Source of the DNA: Legionella lansingensis | GTDB lineage: Bacteria; Pseudomonadota; Gammaproteobacteria; Legionellales; Legionellaceae | Reading direction: 5' to 3' | Length of the DNA stretch: 64,000 nucleotides | NCBI RefSeq assembly: GCF_900187355.1 | Contig: NZ_LT906451.1 | Location: 1,302,501 to 1,366,500, forward strand | In this document: positions 46,765-55,853 of the stretch, piece by piece | Layout: the number at the start of each line of letters is the position of its first letter | Position numbering within the stretch: the stretch's first letter is position 1 | Position numbers and translations under genes: made by a program | Notes under the pieces: generated by a model | What the model saw: the letters and a program-made list of their open reading frames with translations, nothing else | What the model was told of the DNA's origin: nothing | Databases searched by the model: none

Positions 46765-47819
46765 AGGATCCCCTTAGTCGAAGGTAAATCAGTGTCACAT
46801 TGAGCACAGGCTTGCCGTAAGGCTCGCCCTAGGGCTTTAAAGCAAGATTCAATCATGTGGTGGTGATTTTGACCCTTAACATTGACGTGGATGGTTGCGT
46901 TTAAGCTATTGGCAAAGGAATGAAAAAAATGCGGTACCATCTCAGTGGCCATGCCACCCACAAACTCGCGCGTGAATTGTCCTTCAAAGACACAATAACT
47001 GCGTCCGCTCAGATCAATCACCACGGTGGCTAGAGATTCATCCATAGGTAGCGTAAATCCATAGCGCGCAATGCCCAGTTTATCGCCCAAGGCTTTTTTT
47101 AGAGCTTCCCCCAGAGCAATGGCGCTATCCTCGATGAGATGATGCTCATCAACGTCCACATCACCTTTTGCCTTAACACATAAGCTAAAACCTCCATGTT
47201 TTGCTACTTGTTCCAGCATATGACTAAAAAAGCCAATGGGTGTATCGATCTTACTAGGCGCTTCTTTATCCAGAGTTAAGCTCAGCTCTAGCAAGGTTTC
47301 TTTTGTTCGGCGAACAATGGTTGCTGTGCGCTCACGGTTCAAAATGACTCGGGTAATTTCTTGCCAGCCATGACTGGATGTAACTGGAAGAAAAGCTATA
47401 CCAAGATTTTCTGCAAGTTCCCTGTCAGTGTCTCGGTCGCCAATGACCCAAGAATTATCGCGATCAATGGTTGTCTGTTGTAAAAAATTAATCAATAGGC
47501 CCGTTTTGGGTTTACGACAATTGCAATTCTCAGCTGCTTTATGAGGACAAATGAAAATCTCACGAAAGTAAATGGCTTGCGAGGCAAATAATTGCAGCAC
47601 AAAATCATGGCAGCTTTGAAAATTCACTTGCGGGAAACTCTCTGTGCCAAGTCCATCCTGGTTGCTGACCATGACCAAGGTAAAACCTGCTTTAATCAGA
47701 GCAAGTAATGAAGGGATAACAGATGAGCACAGCCGGATCTTGTGGAGTTCATCCACTTGAAAATCCTCTGGTTCTTCAATGAGCGTACCGTCTCTGTCAA
47801 TAAATAACACTTTTTCCAT
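46761..47819 (-). CDS. hisB: Bifunctional histidinol-phosphatase / imidazoleglycerol-phosphate dehydratase
   Basis: E. coli-type fusion of 352 residues. The N-terminal HAD phosphatase has [12 protein letters not shown] and zinc-binding [14 protein letters not shown]. The C-terminal dehydratase from about residue 165 has [29 protein letters not shown] and [14 protein letters not shown]. It catalyses steps 6 and 8. The gap to hisC is 9 nt. Confidence 0.97.
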   Translation of the reverse strand: MEKVLFIDRDGTLIEEPEDFQVDELHKIRLCSSVIPSLLALIKAGFTLVMVSNQDGLGTESFPQVNFQSCHDFVLQLFASQAIYFREIFICPHKAAENCNCRKPKTGLLINFLQQTTIDRDNSWVIGDRDTDRELAENLGIAFLPVTSSHGWQEITRVILNRERTATIVRRTKETLLELSLTLDKEAPSKIDTPIGFFSHMLEQVAKHGGFSLCVKAKGDVDVDEHHLIEDSAIALGEALKKALGDKLGIARYGFTLPMDESLATVVIDLSGRSYCVFEGQFTREFVGGMATEMVPHFFHSFANSLNATIHVNVKGQNHHHMIESCFKALGRALRQACAQCDTDLPSTKGIL

Positions 47820-47828
47820 CTCATTATC

Positions 47829-48884
47829 CTAGTCGGGAGTAAAAGCAGCGAGTGCATTTAGCAACTGCCTGTTTTGTGATTCGTTACCTACTGTAATACG
47901 CATCATGTTCTTCAGTGGCTCATGCGCAAAATAACGTACGGCGATGTCCTGATTGGCAAAATGCTGCATAAGTGAATGCGCGTAAGGACTTTTAACCAAA
48001 ATAAAATTGGTTCGTGTGGGGAAAATGTGTTCTATCCAGGGCGATTCTTTTAACTGCCGCATTATGTCGGCACGTGCTGTTAGAATTCGCTGCACATTGG
48101 TAGTGAACCAATCTTTGCTGATTAATGCCGTTTTGGCCAATTGGATGACCGCAGACGATAGGGTATAAGGTGCCATGGCATTTTTTAAAGCTTCGATGAC
48201 TTGAGCTCGTCCAATAACTGCTCCGAGGCGTAAGCCTGCCATGCCATAAGCTTTGGATAACGTGCGTAATATAATTAAGTTATCAAAAGATGAGAGTAGG
48301 GTGGTTGCACTTGGCGCTTCGGCAAAGTCGATATAAGCTTCATCAACAACGATCACCGCCTTGTTTCTAAAATACTCACATAGCTCTGCTATCATTACTA
48401 ACTCCAGCATATTTCCTGTGGGATTGTTAGGTTGGCATAGGATGATAAGCTTGCAATTGGGTTGCCATGCGACGATTAATTGGTCCATCGCTAGTGAAAA
48501 ATTATTCTCAACTATCAGCGGACAGTTAATTATCTTGGCTTGTTGTAAATGAGCATAAAAAGCATACATTGGAAAAGTGGGGGGGCATTGCAAAACACTA
48601 TCAATGCCTGCACGTAAAAAGACACGCATGATGAGATCAATGCCATCATCACTCCCTCTTGTCAGAACCATCTCTTCGCTTTTTATTTGATAGTGAGCAG
48701 CCATAAGCATTTGTAGTTCCTGCTGCGCTCGTCCATTGGGATAATGATTTAAACAAACATTTTCCATCGTCACTGGAGACCAGGGCAATTCATTGGCATG
48801 CAGCCGACAGCCTAAATCATCACCTGTAGGGATATAGGGATTAATTATCTTTAAGTCTGGACGAATCAAATCTAATACGGACAT
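47829..48884 (-). CDS. hisC: Histidinol-phosphate aminotransferase
   Basis: PLP-dependent aminotransferase of 351 residues, step 7. Motifs include CQPNNPTGNML, VVDEAYIDFAE and the PLP lysine in LRTLSKAYGMAGLRLG. ATG 48884 is chosen with AGGAG 6 nt upstream; a GTG at 48890 is the alternative. Confidence 0.96.
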   Translation of the reverse strand: MSVLDLIRPDLKIINPYIPTGDDLGCRLHANELPWSPVTMENVCLNHYPNGRAQQELQMLMAAHYQIKSEEMVLTRGSDDGIDLIMRVFLRAGIDSVLQCPPTFPMYAFYAHLQQAKIINCPLIVENNFSLAMDQLIVAWQPNCKLIILCQPNNPTGNMLELVMIAELCEYFRNKAVIVVDEAYIDFAEAPSATTLLSSFDNLIILRTLSKAYGMAGLRLGAVIGRAQVIEALKNAMAPYTLSSAVIQLAKTALISKDWFTTNVQRILTARADIMRQLKESPWIEHIFPTRTNFILVKSPYAHSLMQHFANQDIAVRYFAHEPLKNMMRITVGNESQNRQLLNALAAFTPD

Positions 48885-48892
48885 CTCCACTC

Positions 48893-50218
48893 CTAAGGGG
48901 TTGTAAAATTTTCAGTTTGCAGTTCGGAATGCAAAAAGTCCATGCGCAATTTCACCGCACTGGCATGAGCATCTAACCCCTCAATCAAGGCCAACGTTTG
49001 TGCTGCTTCACCTACTGCGCAAATCCCTTGCTTAGTAACACGTTGAATCGTTAAAGCCTTCAGAAAATCTAACGTTCCGAGACCACTGTGATTGCGAGCA
49101 TAACCATTCGTGGGCAGAACATGATTGCTGCCAGTAACGTAATCTCCGAGTGTTTCTGCTGCCCAACCGCCAACAAAAATAGTGCCTGCAGCGGTTATTT
49201 TGGATAACCAGCGAGTGGCGTCAGAGCGATTAAGAATTAGATGTTCTGGTGCATAGGCATTAATTATTTTGATTTGCTCAATGTCTTGAGAACAAAGGAG
49301 AATGCAGCTATGTTGTAAGGCTTCTTTTATAATATTTTTTCTAGATAAATTACTGAGTTGTTGAACAACAAGTTGTCTAACCCTATTAGCAAATTGCTCA
49401 CTCTCACAGAGCAAAATGACTTGTGAATCCACCCCATGTTCTGCTTGTGCAAGCAAATCAGCGGCAACAAAAGCAGGATTTGCTTCATCATCTGCAGCGA
49501 TCATCACCTCTGATGGTCCAGCAGGCATATCAATGGCAGCCCCAAGAGGGTCTATTGCAACTTGATTCTTGGCTTCAGTGACAAAGCTATTACCAGGTCC
49601 GAATATCTTGTCTACTTTGGGGATTGATTCTGTCCCATAAGCCATGGCTGCAATGGCTTGGGCACCACCAACCTGATAGATCGTATCTATGCCGCATAGT
49701 CGTGCTGCAACCAATAGATGAGGGTCAAGAGAACCTCCTTGATTGGGAGGAGTACATAATATTTTGCTAGGACAACCTGCTACCTTTGCTGGGATAGCCT
49801 GCATTAGGAGTGAGGAGACTAAGGGCGTTTTATTGCCTCCCGGAATATATAAACCTACTTTGTTGATTGGTCTGTAAATGCGTTCAATCGCTATGCCTGT
49901 TGTCGTCACAATTTCTTTAGGTTGGGGTATAAGCTCCTCATGATAGGCGGTGATGGTATCAATGGCTGTTGTTAAAGCGGCCATGGCTACAGGAGAAATC
50001 TCAGCTTGTACGATAAGATCCATGGGCACTTGTAACGTTTCTAAATCAATACCATCAAACGCTCGAGTGAGTGCTCGTAGAGCTCTATCGCCATCCTTTT
50101 TTATTGTGGTGATAATTTCTTCAACCTGCGTCTTAAAGTGCTGATTTTGTTTGGGCCTAGCCAATGTTTGCTTTTTTTCTTCTGGGGACAGGGTTTGCCA
50201 TGCATGAATATTTAACAT
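48893..50218 (-). CDS. hisD: Histidinol dehydrogenase
   Basis: Zinc enzyme of 441 residues for the last two oxidations to histidine. The family signature is IDMPAGPSEVMIAADDEANP ... DLLAQAEHG, and the C-terminal region shows APEHL and GLGTLDFLK. ATG 50218 is preferred because GGAG lies 7 nt upstream; starting earlier would run 18 residues into hisG. The gap to hisG is 4 nt. Confidence 0.96.
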   Translation of the reverse strand: MLNIHAWQTLSPEEKKQTLARPKQNQHFKTQVEEIITTIKKDGDRALRALTRAFDGIDLETLQVPMDLIVQAEISPVAMAALTTAIDTITAYHEELIPQPKEIVTTTGIAIERIYRPINKVGLYIPGGNKTPLVSSLLMQAIPAKVAGCPSKILCTPPNQGGSLDPHLLVAARLCGIDTIYQVGGAQAIAAMAYGTESIPKVDKIFGPGNSFVTEAKNQVAIDPLGAAIDMPAGPSEVMIAADDEANPAFVAADLLAQAEHGVDSQVILLCESEQFANRVRQLVVQQLSNLSRKNIIKEALQHSCILLCSQDIEQIKIINAYAPEHLILNRSDATRWLSKITAAGTIFVGGWAAETLGDYVTGSNHVLPTNGYARNHSGLGTLDFLKALTIQRVTKQGICAVGEAAQTLALIEGLDAHASAVKLRMDFLHSELQTENFTTP

Positions 50219-50222
50219 CAAC

Positions 50223-51101
50223 TCACTCCAACATTTTTTCAATCGGTAAGACCAGAATGGAGCTGGCACCAAGTGATTGAATGGTTTCTAAGGTATTCCA
50301 GAAAATTCTTTCACTGGAAACAACGTGTACAGCTACTTTTTCAGAGTGAGGCAAAGGAATGATAGTCGGAGATTCTGCTCCTGGTAGTCGTTGACAAATT
50401 CGTTCCAATGCCTGTTTGGGGGCATGAAAAAGGATATATTTACGTTCCAGTGCTTGTTGAACGGCTTGGATGCGACGTTGTAACATCACGAATAAATCTT
50501 CGAATGTTTCCTCAGCAACGTCCTGGGCTCGAATAAAGGTGGCTTGACTGGCTAACACAGTATCAACTTCAACGAGTTTATTTTCTTCTAAAGTTTGACC
50601 ACTGGATACTAAATCGCAAATCGCATCCGCCATGCCCATTCGTGGTGCCACTTCGACAGAACCTGAAAGAACTAGCGTTTCAGCACAGATCTTGTGTTGT
50701 TCTAGGTATTGGCCCAACAAACGGGGATAGCTCGTTGCTATTCGCTTTCCTTCCAGGCTGCCTGGCCCCTGATAATCAACATTTTCCGGGACGGCAATAG
50801 TGAGACGGCAACGACAGGTGTCAAGGCTTAACAAGGTTGTATATCTTTTGTTGGCAGCTGACAAGGCAGCTTCAAACAATACATTTTCTCCAACAATGCC
50901 ACCGTCGCAGAGGCCATCAAAAATCAAAGTAGGTATATCGTCATCACGTACGAAAAGTAAATCGATAGGGAAATTATCAACGTGGGTAAGTAATGCATTC
51001 TCTTTTAAGCGGAATTTAAGGCCACAGCGTTCTAACAAACTTAGCGACTCTTGTGCCAGACGGCCTTTTTTTTGCAAAGCCAGACGTAAACGTTTCTTCA
51101 C
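50223..51101 (-). CDS. hisG: ATP phosphoribosyltransferase, long form
   Basis: First enzyme of histidine synthesis, 292 residues, the long type with a C-terminal ACT-like regulatory domain that senses histidine. LRLALQKKGRLAQES begins the catalytic domain; DAICDLVSSGQTLEENKL is the PRPP-binding loop. As a long form it does not need HisZ. It overlaps the regulator gene upstream by 4 nt. Confidence 0.96.
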   Translation of the reverse strand: MKKRLRLALQKKGRLAQESLSLLERCGLKFRLKENALLTHVDNFPIDLLFVRDDDIPTLIFDGLCDGGIVGENVLFEAALSAANKRYTTLLSLDTCRCRLTIAVPENVDYQGPGSLEGKRIATSYPRLLGQYLEQHKICAETLVLSGSVEVAPRMGMADAICDLVSSGQTLEENKLVEVDTVLASQATFIRAQDVAEETFEDLFVMLQRRIQAVQQALERKYILFHAPKQALERICQRLPGAESPTIIPLPHSEKVAVHVVSSERIFWNTLETIQSLGASSILVLPIEKMLE

Positions 51102-51391
51102 GATTGCTCCAAACGATCAGCAATTAATTGATAGCCGCCGCTGCCCAAAGTAAGACAACGAGCTACACGAGTGATTGTGGTAACACTAACTCCTGTCTGT
51201 TCATGTATTGTGCGATATGGCATGTTTTGTCGTAAAAAGGGCACCACTTGCCAACGATCAGCCATGGCTTCAATTTCTGCTGGTGTGCATAGATCAGTAA
51301 AAAATGCCAAAGCTTCCTCCTTATTTTTGAGTAAGCTAATTGCATGCATGAGTTCATGAATGGAATGTTGTGTAGTGGAATGTATTTTCAT
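51098..51391 (-). CDS. TrpR-superfamily (YerC/YecD) regulator of the his operon
   Basis: A 97-residue helix-turn-helix protein in the TrpR/YerC-YecD family. LCTPAEIEAMADRWQVVPFL is the dimer helix region and the recognition helices lie in MPYRTIHEQTGVSVTTITRVAR. As first gene of the his operon, overlapping hisG by 4 nt, it is very likely the operon's own repressor, possibly using histidine as co-repressor; HisR-type YerC regulators are known in this position. A perfect inverted repeat sits on its promoter. Confidence 0.9.
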   Translation of the reverse strand: MKIHSTTQHSIHELMHAISLLKNKEEALAFFTDLCTPAEIEAMADRWQVVPFLRQNMPYRTIHEQTGVSVTTITRVARCLTLGSGGYQLIADRLEQS

Positions 51392-51423
51392 AATGCTGTG
51401 TTAACGTAATATAACATTAATTC

Positions 51424-51465
51424 ATTGTAACAGGGGCGGTTTAAATTTGTCAAATAAATTTGACA
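51424..51465 (-). promoter_or_regulatory. His-operon promoter with candidate repressor operator
   Basis: On the minus strand TTGACA (51453-51448) and TACAAT (51429-51424) are 18 nt apart, a strong sigma-70 promoter with a leader of about 25 nt to the regulator ATG. A perfect palindrome with 8-bp arms TGTCAAAT / ATTTGACA and 2-nt centre (51448-51465) covers the -35 box. This is a good candidate operator for the TrpR-type regulator. The leader is too short for a histidine attenuator. Confidence 0.65.
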
Positions 51466-51517
51466 GCACCCAGGTTTTAGGTTGAGATGATATTTTTTCG
51501 GGAGTGGGGGAGAAGGA

Positions 51518-52063
51518 ATGTTATTGGAAAAAGACAAATCCTGTTTGCTGCTTGTTGATGTCCAGGAAAAACTGGCGCCTCTGGTAAAGGATGCAGAAAA
51601 TATGCTCTCTCGTTGCCAATGGATGATCCGTTTGGCTGCCGAATTACAAGTTCCTTTATTGGTAAGTGAACAATACCCTAAAGGTTTGGGGCCGACGATT
51701 GAACCATTAAAGAGCCTGGTAATCAATCAAAAAAGAATTGCGAAAGTACATTTTTCTTGCTTTCGCGAACTTACGTTTAAACATCAGCTCGAAGCCTTAG
51801 AGAGGCAGCAGCTAGTATTGATAGGAATAGAAACACATGTTTGTGTGTTGCAATCGGCAATCGATCTAAAAGATGCTGGTTATGATGTCTTTGTCGTTGT
51901 TGATGCTGTAAGCAGCCGTTTTGAACTTGACCATAAGTATGGACTCAAGCGAATGAAGCAAAGAGGAGTGCAGTTGGTGACATCAGAAATGGTGTTTTTT
52001 GAATGGGTAGAGCAGGCAGGCACAGCAGAGTTTAAGGCTTTGAGTAAAGCGTATTTGATGTAG
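51518..52063 (+). CDS. Isochorismatase-family hydrolase
   Basis: Cysteine hydrolase of 181 residues. The catalytic triad pattern is visible: Asp in CLLLVDVQEKL, Lys in RIAKVHFSCF, and the nucleophile Cys in GIETHVCVLQSA. The substrate is unknown; YcaC-like and nicotinamidase-like hydrolases share these motifs. It is divergent from the his operon and 15 nt before the SDR, so the two are probably co-transcribed. Confidence 0.85.
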   Translation: MLLEKDKSCLLLVDVQEKLAPLVKDAENMLSRCQWMIRLAAELQVPLLVSEQYPKGLGPTIEPLKSLVINQKRIAKVHFSCFRELTFKHQLEALERQQLVLIGIETHVCVLQSAIDLKDAGYDVFVVVDAVSSRFELDHKYGLKRMKQRGVQLVTSEMVFFEWVEQAGTAEFKALSKAYLM

Positions 52064-52078
52064 ATTGGGGGAGTAAAA

Positions 52079-52834
52079 ATGAATTTGGATAATCAAATCG
52101 CCATTATAACAGGCGGTGCGTCCGGAATGGGCAAAGCTTGTGGTCAATTATTAAGTTTTCGTGGTGTTAGAGTTGTCATTTGGGATAAGCAAATGAATGG
52201 CACAGAAAATGAATATGCGGCGTTGTCAGTGGTATGCGACGTGAGTTCAGCTGAAGACGTTGAGCATGCGATAAAAAAGACGGTAGCAGAAGTCGGGGTA
52301 CCTAGCATCTGTATTAATTGTGCTGGTATTGCTCCTGCCAAGCGCATGGTAGGGAAAGAAGGTGCTATGCCTTTATCAGCATTCAAACAGGTAATTGATA
52401 TTAATCTGATTGGTACGTTTAATGTCATGCGTGTCGTTGCTGAAGCGATGAGTCAAGCAGAGCTTGATGCTTCCTCTCAGGAAAGAGGGGTTATTATTAA
52501 TACAGCGTCTATTGCTGCATTTGAAGGACAAATTGGTCAGATGGCTTATAGTGCCTCAAAGGGAGGTGTCGTTGCCATGACGTTACCAGCGGCACGTGAG
52601 TTAGCGCAGTTTGCTATTAGAGTGAATACGATTGCACCAGGTCTTATTGCGACCCCACTATTGTTAAATATGCCACAAGACGTGCAGGACAGTTTGGCAG
52701 CGACAGTGACATTTCCGAAACGACTCGGTAAACCAGAAGAGTTTGCAGCACTGGCTCTTCATATTATTGAAAACCCAATGATCAATGGCGAAGTCATTCG
52801 ACTGGATGGGGCGTTGCGCATGCAAGCGCGTTAA
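52079..52834 (+). CDS. SDR, 3-hydroxyacyl-CoA dehydrogenase type II-like
   Basis: Classical SDR of 251 residues. ITGGASGMGKACG is the NAD motif, NCAGIAP the structural motif, and catalytic residues lie in INTASIAAFEGQIGQMAYSASKGG. The insert AMPLSAFKQVIDINLIGTFNVMR resembles mitochondrial HSD17B10 (type II 3-hydroxyacyl-CoA dehydrogenase), pointing to fatty-acid or branched-chain acyl-CoA oxidation. GGGG(AG) is 7 nt before ATG. Confidence 0.87.
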   Translation: MNLDNQIAIITGGASGMGKACGQLLSFRGVRVVIWDKQMNGTENEYAALSVVCDVSSAEDVEHAIKKTVAEVGVPSICINCAGIAPAKRMVGKEGAMPLSAFKQVIDINLIGTFNVMRVVAEAMSQAELDASSQERGVIINTASIAAFEGQIGQMAYSASKGGVVAMTLPAARELAQFAIRVNTIAPGLIATPLLLNMPQDVQDSLAATVTFPKRLGKPEEFAALALHIIENPMINGEVIRLDGALRMQAR

Positions 52835-52840
52835 GAGAGG

Positions 52841-52884
52841 CATGACCAAGTTCTATGTGACTTGGTCATGAGTGACATTTTTTT
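52841..52884 (+). terminator. Rho-independent terminator
   Basis: Perfect 11-bp stem (arm CATGACCAAGT), 8-nt loop, then TTTTTTT starting 8 nt after the stem. It separates the SDR from the convergent ankyrin gene and may serve both. Confidence 0.65.
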
Positions 52885-55156
52885 ATATTGATCTCCCAAG
52901 CGTTACTTCCTTTTCTTGTTCTTCTTCTTGTTCTTCTTTCAGTTCAGCGACTTTTTTGTCAATCTGCGTGACAATTGGTTTGCTTAACTCAGGTGGTAAT
53001 TCAGAGAACAATGCTGAGAATTGATGAAGCATGTCCTTAATGTTCAACGATTCAAGTGCACGTGACATCTGTTCCAATCCTTTGACCACTTGATTCAATT
53101 CGTTGATAGCATCATCCATTTTGTCGATAGCATCTATCCCTTCATCAAGTTGTTTAAAGTCTTGTGTGAAACCGAAGCGCTTCTCAAGTTCGTTAATTTC
53201 GACTAGTAGTGCGGCTTCTTCTCGATGTAATTTTTTCTGACGCCTGCTTACTTTGCCGTTTAAATGAACTGGGACCATTTGCTTTTGTATAGTTAGCAGC
53301 TGAATTTTCTTATTGACTAATAATAAACTGCCCTCTAAATGTTTCAAAGTACATGCTTTCACAAAATCGTACTCGTCATCTAACTTAATGTTCCACTTGA
53401 CTAATAATTTATCCAAATTATCAAGACTATCGGTTATATTTGTCGAATTCCGTTTGATATGTCCTTTATTAACAAGCTTTAGAAGTTCTCTACTTGCTTC
53501 TTGCAACAGTTTACTAGCAGCTCGAAGTTCTAGATCTTTACGAAGTTTATCAGCCAACTTACCAAGGTGTTTTTCCTCAAAAAAGGTAAATTTTCTTTGT
53601 AATATTTTTGCGCTCGCCGATTGCATTTCTGGTGCGAGCAGGATTTCAATTTGCGTATTGTAATAATCTAACGCTTCTTGGAAACCCTTTTGTGCCGCCT
53701 GACTTACTTTTTCCCGCTTTAGGTAGTCAGTAACGAAAGCACGTAACTGCTTATAAAAGATGACTGAATCAATCGTTTTCTCCCTATTGGCTAAAAGAGC
53801 TCCTCGAAAGGGATGATTGTCATTTGTCATGATTTCATAAGCCAAAGGTAAGCCATTACTCGAATCAACAAAAAGCGAGGCCCCATGTTTAATGAGAATG
53901 GATAGACAATCAGTCATGGGGGAGCTGTCGCTATGACAACTCATGCATGCATGAACAGCGGATGAGTAGGCTTTCTCTTTGACATGAACCTCTTGGCTAT
54001 TGATATTAAAATCACCGTGGGTTAAAACAAAATCGAGTAATTCAGGGTTTCTTGTTTGTAAAGCCCAATTAAGATGTTTTTCCTTCAGTAAATAGTGAAA
54101 CGAGGTGAGTTGACTTGCTAACGCAAATTCTTTTTTGACCAAGAGTGTTGGGAGTAATTTTTCTCCCAATCGATATATATTTAGGCGCAGATTCTCAAGG
54201 TTTTGCAGATTGGTGACGGTTGCATCTTTTTCACTTAGAAGTAATGAAAACTCATAGGTTCGTGCCAACAGATCCTCCAGATCTTTAGCCTGGATTTCAG
54301 CGTCCGCACTTTTAATGGCATCAAAGCGCGCAACCAATTGCTTAAATTTTTTGTCAAATTCGGAGACAGCAGTGCTGTCGGCATTGGATTGATTGCTTTG
54401 TGTTTTTTTCACTGAGGGAGCTGGAGTTGTCGTTGCTTCCTCTAGTTCTTTCTTGCCAAAATCAGGCTTTATGGCAATAGCATCTTCGATAGATTCTTCT
54501 TGTGCTAGGTTTGCTATAAGCGTTTTTTGTGACCTAGAGAGAAAATGATGAATCTTATTATAAGTAGAGTGCCTGACTAATGGGATTAGAGTTTGCAACA
54601 CGCTGCAGGTTTCCTCTAATTTTTGCAAATATAAGAAATAATTCTCTTTGGATGTCTCAAATAGTTCTGCTAACTCTTGTTCAAGTTGAGCGTAGCGGGT
54701 TTCTAAATCGTTAACGATCGTTGCTTGTTTTTTTCTTAATTCGTTTATAACCGGTTCCGTATTTTGCAGTGCTAGTCCGATAAATGATTCTTCAAGTTCT
54801 TTGGATTCAATGACCTCAAAACTATTTTCTGTCTGAATAGCAAAGGCCGCATTTCTGGTGAGTTCATCAAATGCATTAAAATAAACATGAAGGCGATAAG
54901 TTGATCCTTTGCCATCATCAAAATAAGCGGTGTAATGATATTGGCTCAACTGAGGGTTGCTTCTGACTTCGGTTTCATAAATGCTAATATGGTGATTTAG
55001 CAAGGTATAGTTATTTAATACAATAGGTGTTTTCTGATTTAATTCAAGACGATAATAGTGGTGCTGCTGCTTATCTTTGGCCAGTTCAAGGTATTTAACG
55101 TGGGTGATGGAAGGGACATATTGCTGGATAAAATTATAAAGCGTATTTTTAGACAT
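52883..55156 (-). CDS. Ankyrin-repeat coiled-coil protein, candidate Dot/Icm effector
   Basis: Unrecognised 757-residue soluble protein without signal peptide. Residues about 350-450 look like two to three ankyrin repeats (HLNWALQTRNPELLDFVLTHG; DCLSILIKHGASLFVDSSNGLPLAY). Coiled-coil segments flank them, about 140-190 and 530-720. The last 25 residues are packed with Glu (LKEEQEEEQEKEV) and end in LGRSI. That matches the E-block that promotes Dot/Icm translocation in Legionella effectors. It is monocistronic. A host target cannot be inferred. Confidence 0.72.
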   Translation of the reverse strand: MSKNTLYNFIQQYVPSITHVKYLELAKDKQQHHYYRLELNQKTPIVLNNYTLLNHHISIYETEVRSNPQLSQYHYTAYFDDGKGSTYRLHVYFNAFDELTRNAAFAIQTENSFEVIESKELEESFIGLALQNTEPVINELRKKQATIVNDLETRYAQLEQELAELFETSKENYFLYLQKLEETCSVLQTLIPLVRHSTYNKIHHFLSRSQKTLIANLAQEESIEDAIAIKPDFGKKELEEATTTPAPSVKKTQSNQSNADSTAVSEFDKKFKQLVARFDAIKSADAEIQAKDLEDLLARTYEFSLLLSEKDATVTNLQNLENLRLNIYRLGEKLLPTLLVKKEFALASQLTSFHYLLKEKHLNWALQTRNPELLDFVLTHGDFNINSQEVHVKEKAYSSAVHACMSCHSDSSPMTDCLSILIKHGASLFVDSSNGLPLAYEIMTNDNHPFRGALLANREKTIDSVIFYKQLRAFVTDYLKREKVSQAAQKGFQEALDYYNTQIEILLAPEMQSASAKILQRKFTFFEEKHLGKLADKLRKDLELRAASKLLQEASRELLKLVNKGHIKRNSTNITDSLDNLDKLLVKWNIKLDDEYDFVKACTLKHLEGSLLLVNKKIQLLTIQKQMVPVHLNGKVSRRQKKLHREEAALLVEINELEKRFGFTQDFKQLDEGIDAIDKMDDAINELNQVVKGLEQMSRALESLNIKDMLHQFSALFSELPPELSKPIVTQIDKKVAELKEEQEEEQEKEVTLGRSI

Positions 55157-55293
55157 TGTTTACCTTGATGGATTGAAAACTGTTCACAAAGTATATCGAT
55201 AATGTTACATGTGTAAATAATAATATGCTTCTGACAAGATATTTATTTTTGATTATTAGGGATTGTTGACAAGTGCTCCACAATACCGACGTG

Positions 55294-55341
55294 CCGTGGC
55301 TTGTCCACGGTATCCATGGATCCTGCGAACAAGTCGCGGGA
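55294..55341. repeat. Paired palindromic repeat, family A
   Basis: Two hairpins in opposite orientation: CCGTGG/CCACGG around CTTGT, and TCCTGCGA/TCGCGGGA around ACAAG, joined by TATCCATGGA. The same two-hairpin plan is seen at 3972-4038. It lies between the ankyrin gene and flgM. Confidence 0.7.
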
Positions 55342-55396
55342 CGTAGGCTCTGAGATGAAATCTCAATAGAACCTGATCAAACGTGCTGACAACATC

Positions 55397-55690
55397 TTAG
55401 ATATTTTGTATATCAAGAAGCATTTTTGCGGCTATTTGATGACTTAGGATCTGATAACGTCCGCTAGATAATTCTTCTTTTAGAAATTGGACTCTCGCAA
55501 CGTTGACTTCAGGTGCACTGAGGATGAAATCTTTTAAATAAACGAGTTCTTCAGGAAGAGTAGGTGTATGGACTTGTGGCTCTTTCGCAATTGATTGATC
55601 TTGCTGAAGCCGATTGTCTGAATCTGGGATCTTGAACGTCTTGGAATCATCAATCGGTTTAACCATAACATTGCTCTCAATTGCGTTCAT
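55397..55690 (-). CDS. flgM: Anti-sigma-28 factor FlgM
   Basis: A 97-residue protein with a disordered polar N-terminal half and a C-terminal FlgM domain. FILSAPEVNVARVQFLKEE followed by LSSGRYQILSHQIAAKMLLDI matches the helix that binds FliA (sigma-28). FlgM holds FliA inactive until the flagellar hook is finished and FlgM is exported. It is on its own here, without flgN or flgA. Translation may start at ATG 55690 or at the ninth codon (MVKPIDD); a sigma-28-like promoter directly upstream favours the latter. Confidence 0.78.
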   Translation of the reverse strand: MNAIESNVMVKPIDDSKTFKIPDSDNRLQQDQSIAKEPQVHTPTLPEELVYLKDFILSAPEVNVARVQFLKEELSSGRYQILSHQIAAKMLLDIQNI

Positions 55691-55695
55691 AATTA

Positions 55696-55723
55696 CTATC
55701 GGCTCCTTTTGATGAAATCTTTA
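55696..55723 (-). promoter_or_regulatory. Sigma-28 (FliA)-like promoter of flgM
   Basis: TAAAGATT and GCCGATAG with 16 nt between TAAA and GCCGATAG, close to the FliA consensus TAAA-N15-GCCGATAA. It ends 5 nt before ATG 55690, so the transcript would start at about that ATG. FliA-dependent flgM expression is known in other bacteria. Confidence 0.5.
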
Positions 55724-55853
55724 GATGGTTCTGTTTGATTTTTAACCTATACCATAGTTTAAAATTGAAGTCACCATTTCTAAATGGCAAAGTTAAAAAT
55801 TAAATCAACTGGATTTGTCTGGCGCTCGAATTAAACTTAAAAATAAGAATTTT

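Noticed and set aside
50800-51153. 117-codon plus-strand open frame
   Set aside because: It is antisense to hisG, has no recognisable protein features and no ribosome-binding site.
51392-51517. Histidine attenuator or leader peptide before the his operon
   Set aside because: The predicted transcript leader is about 25 nt and contains no run of His codons.
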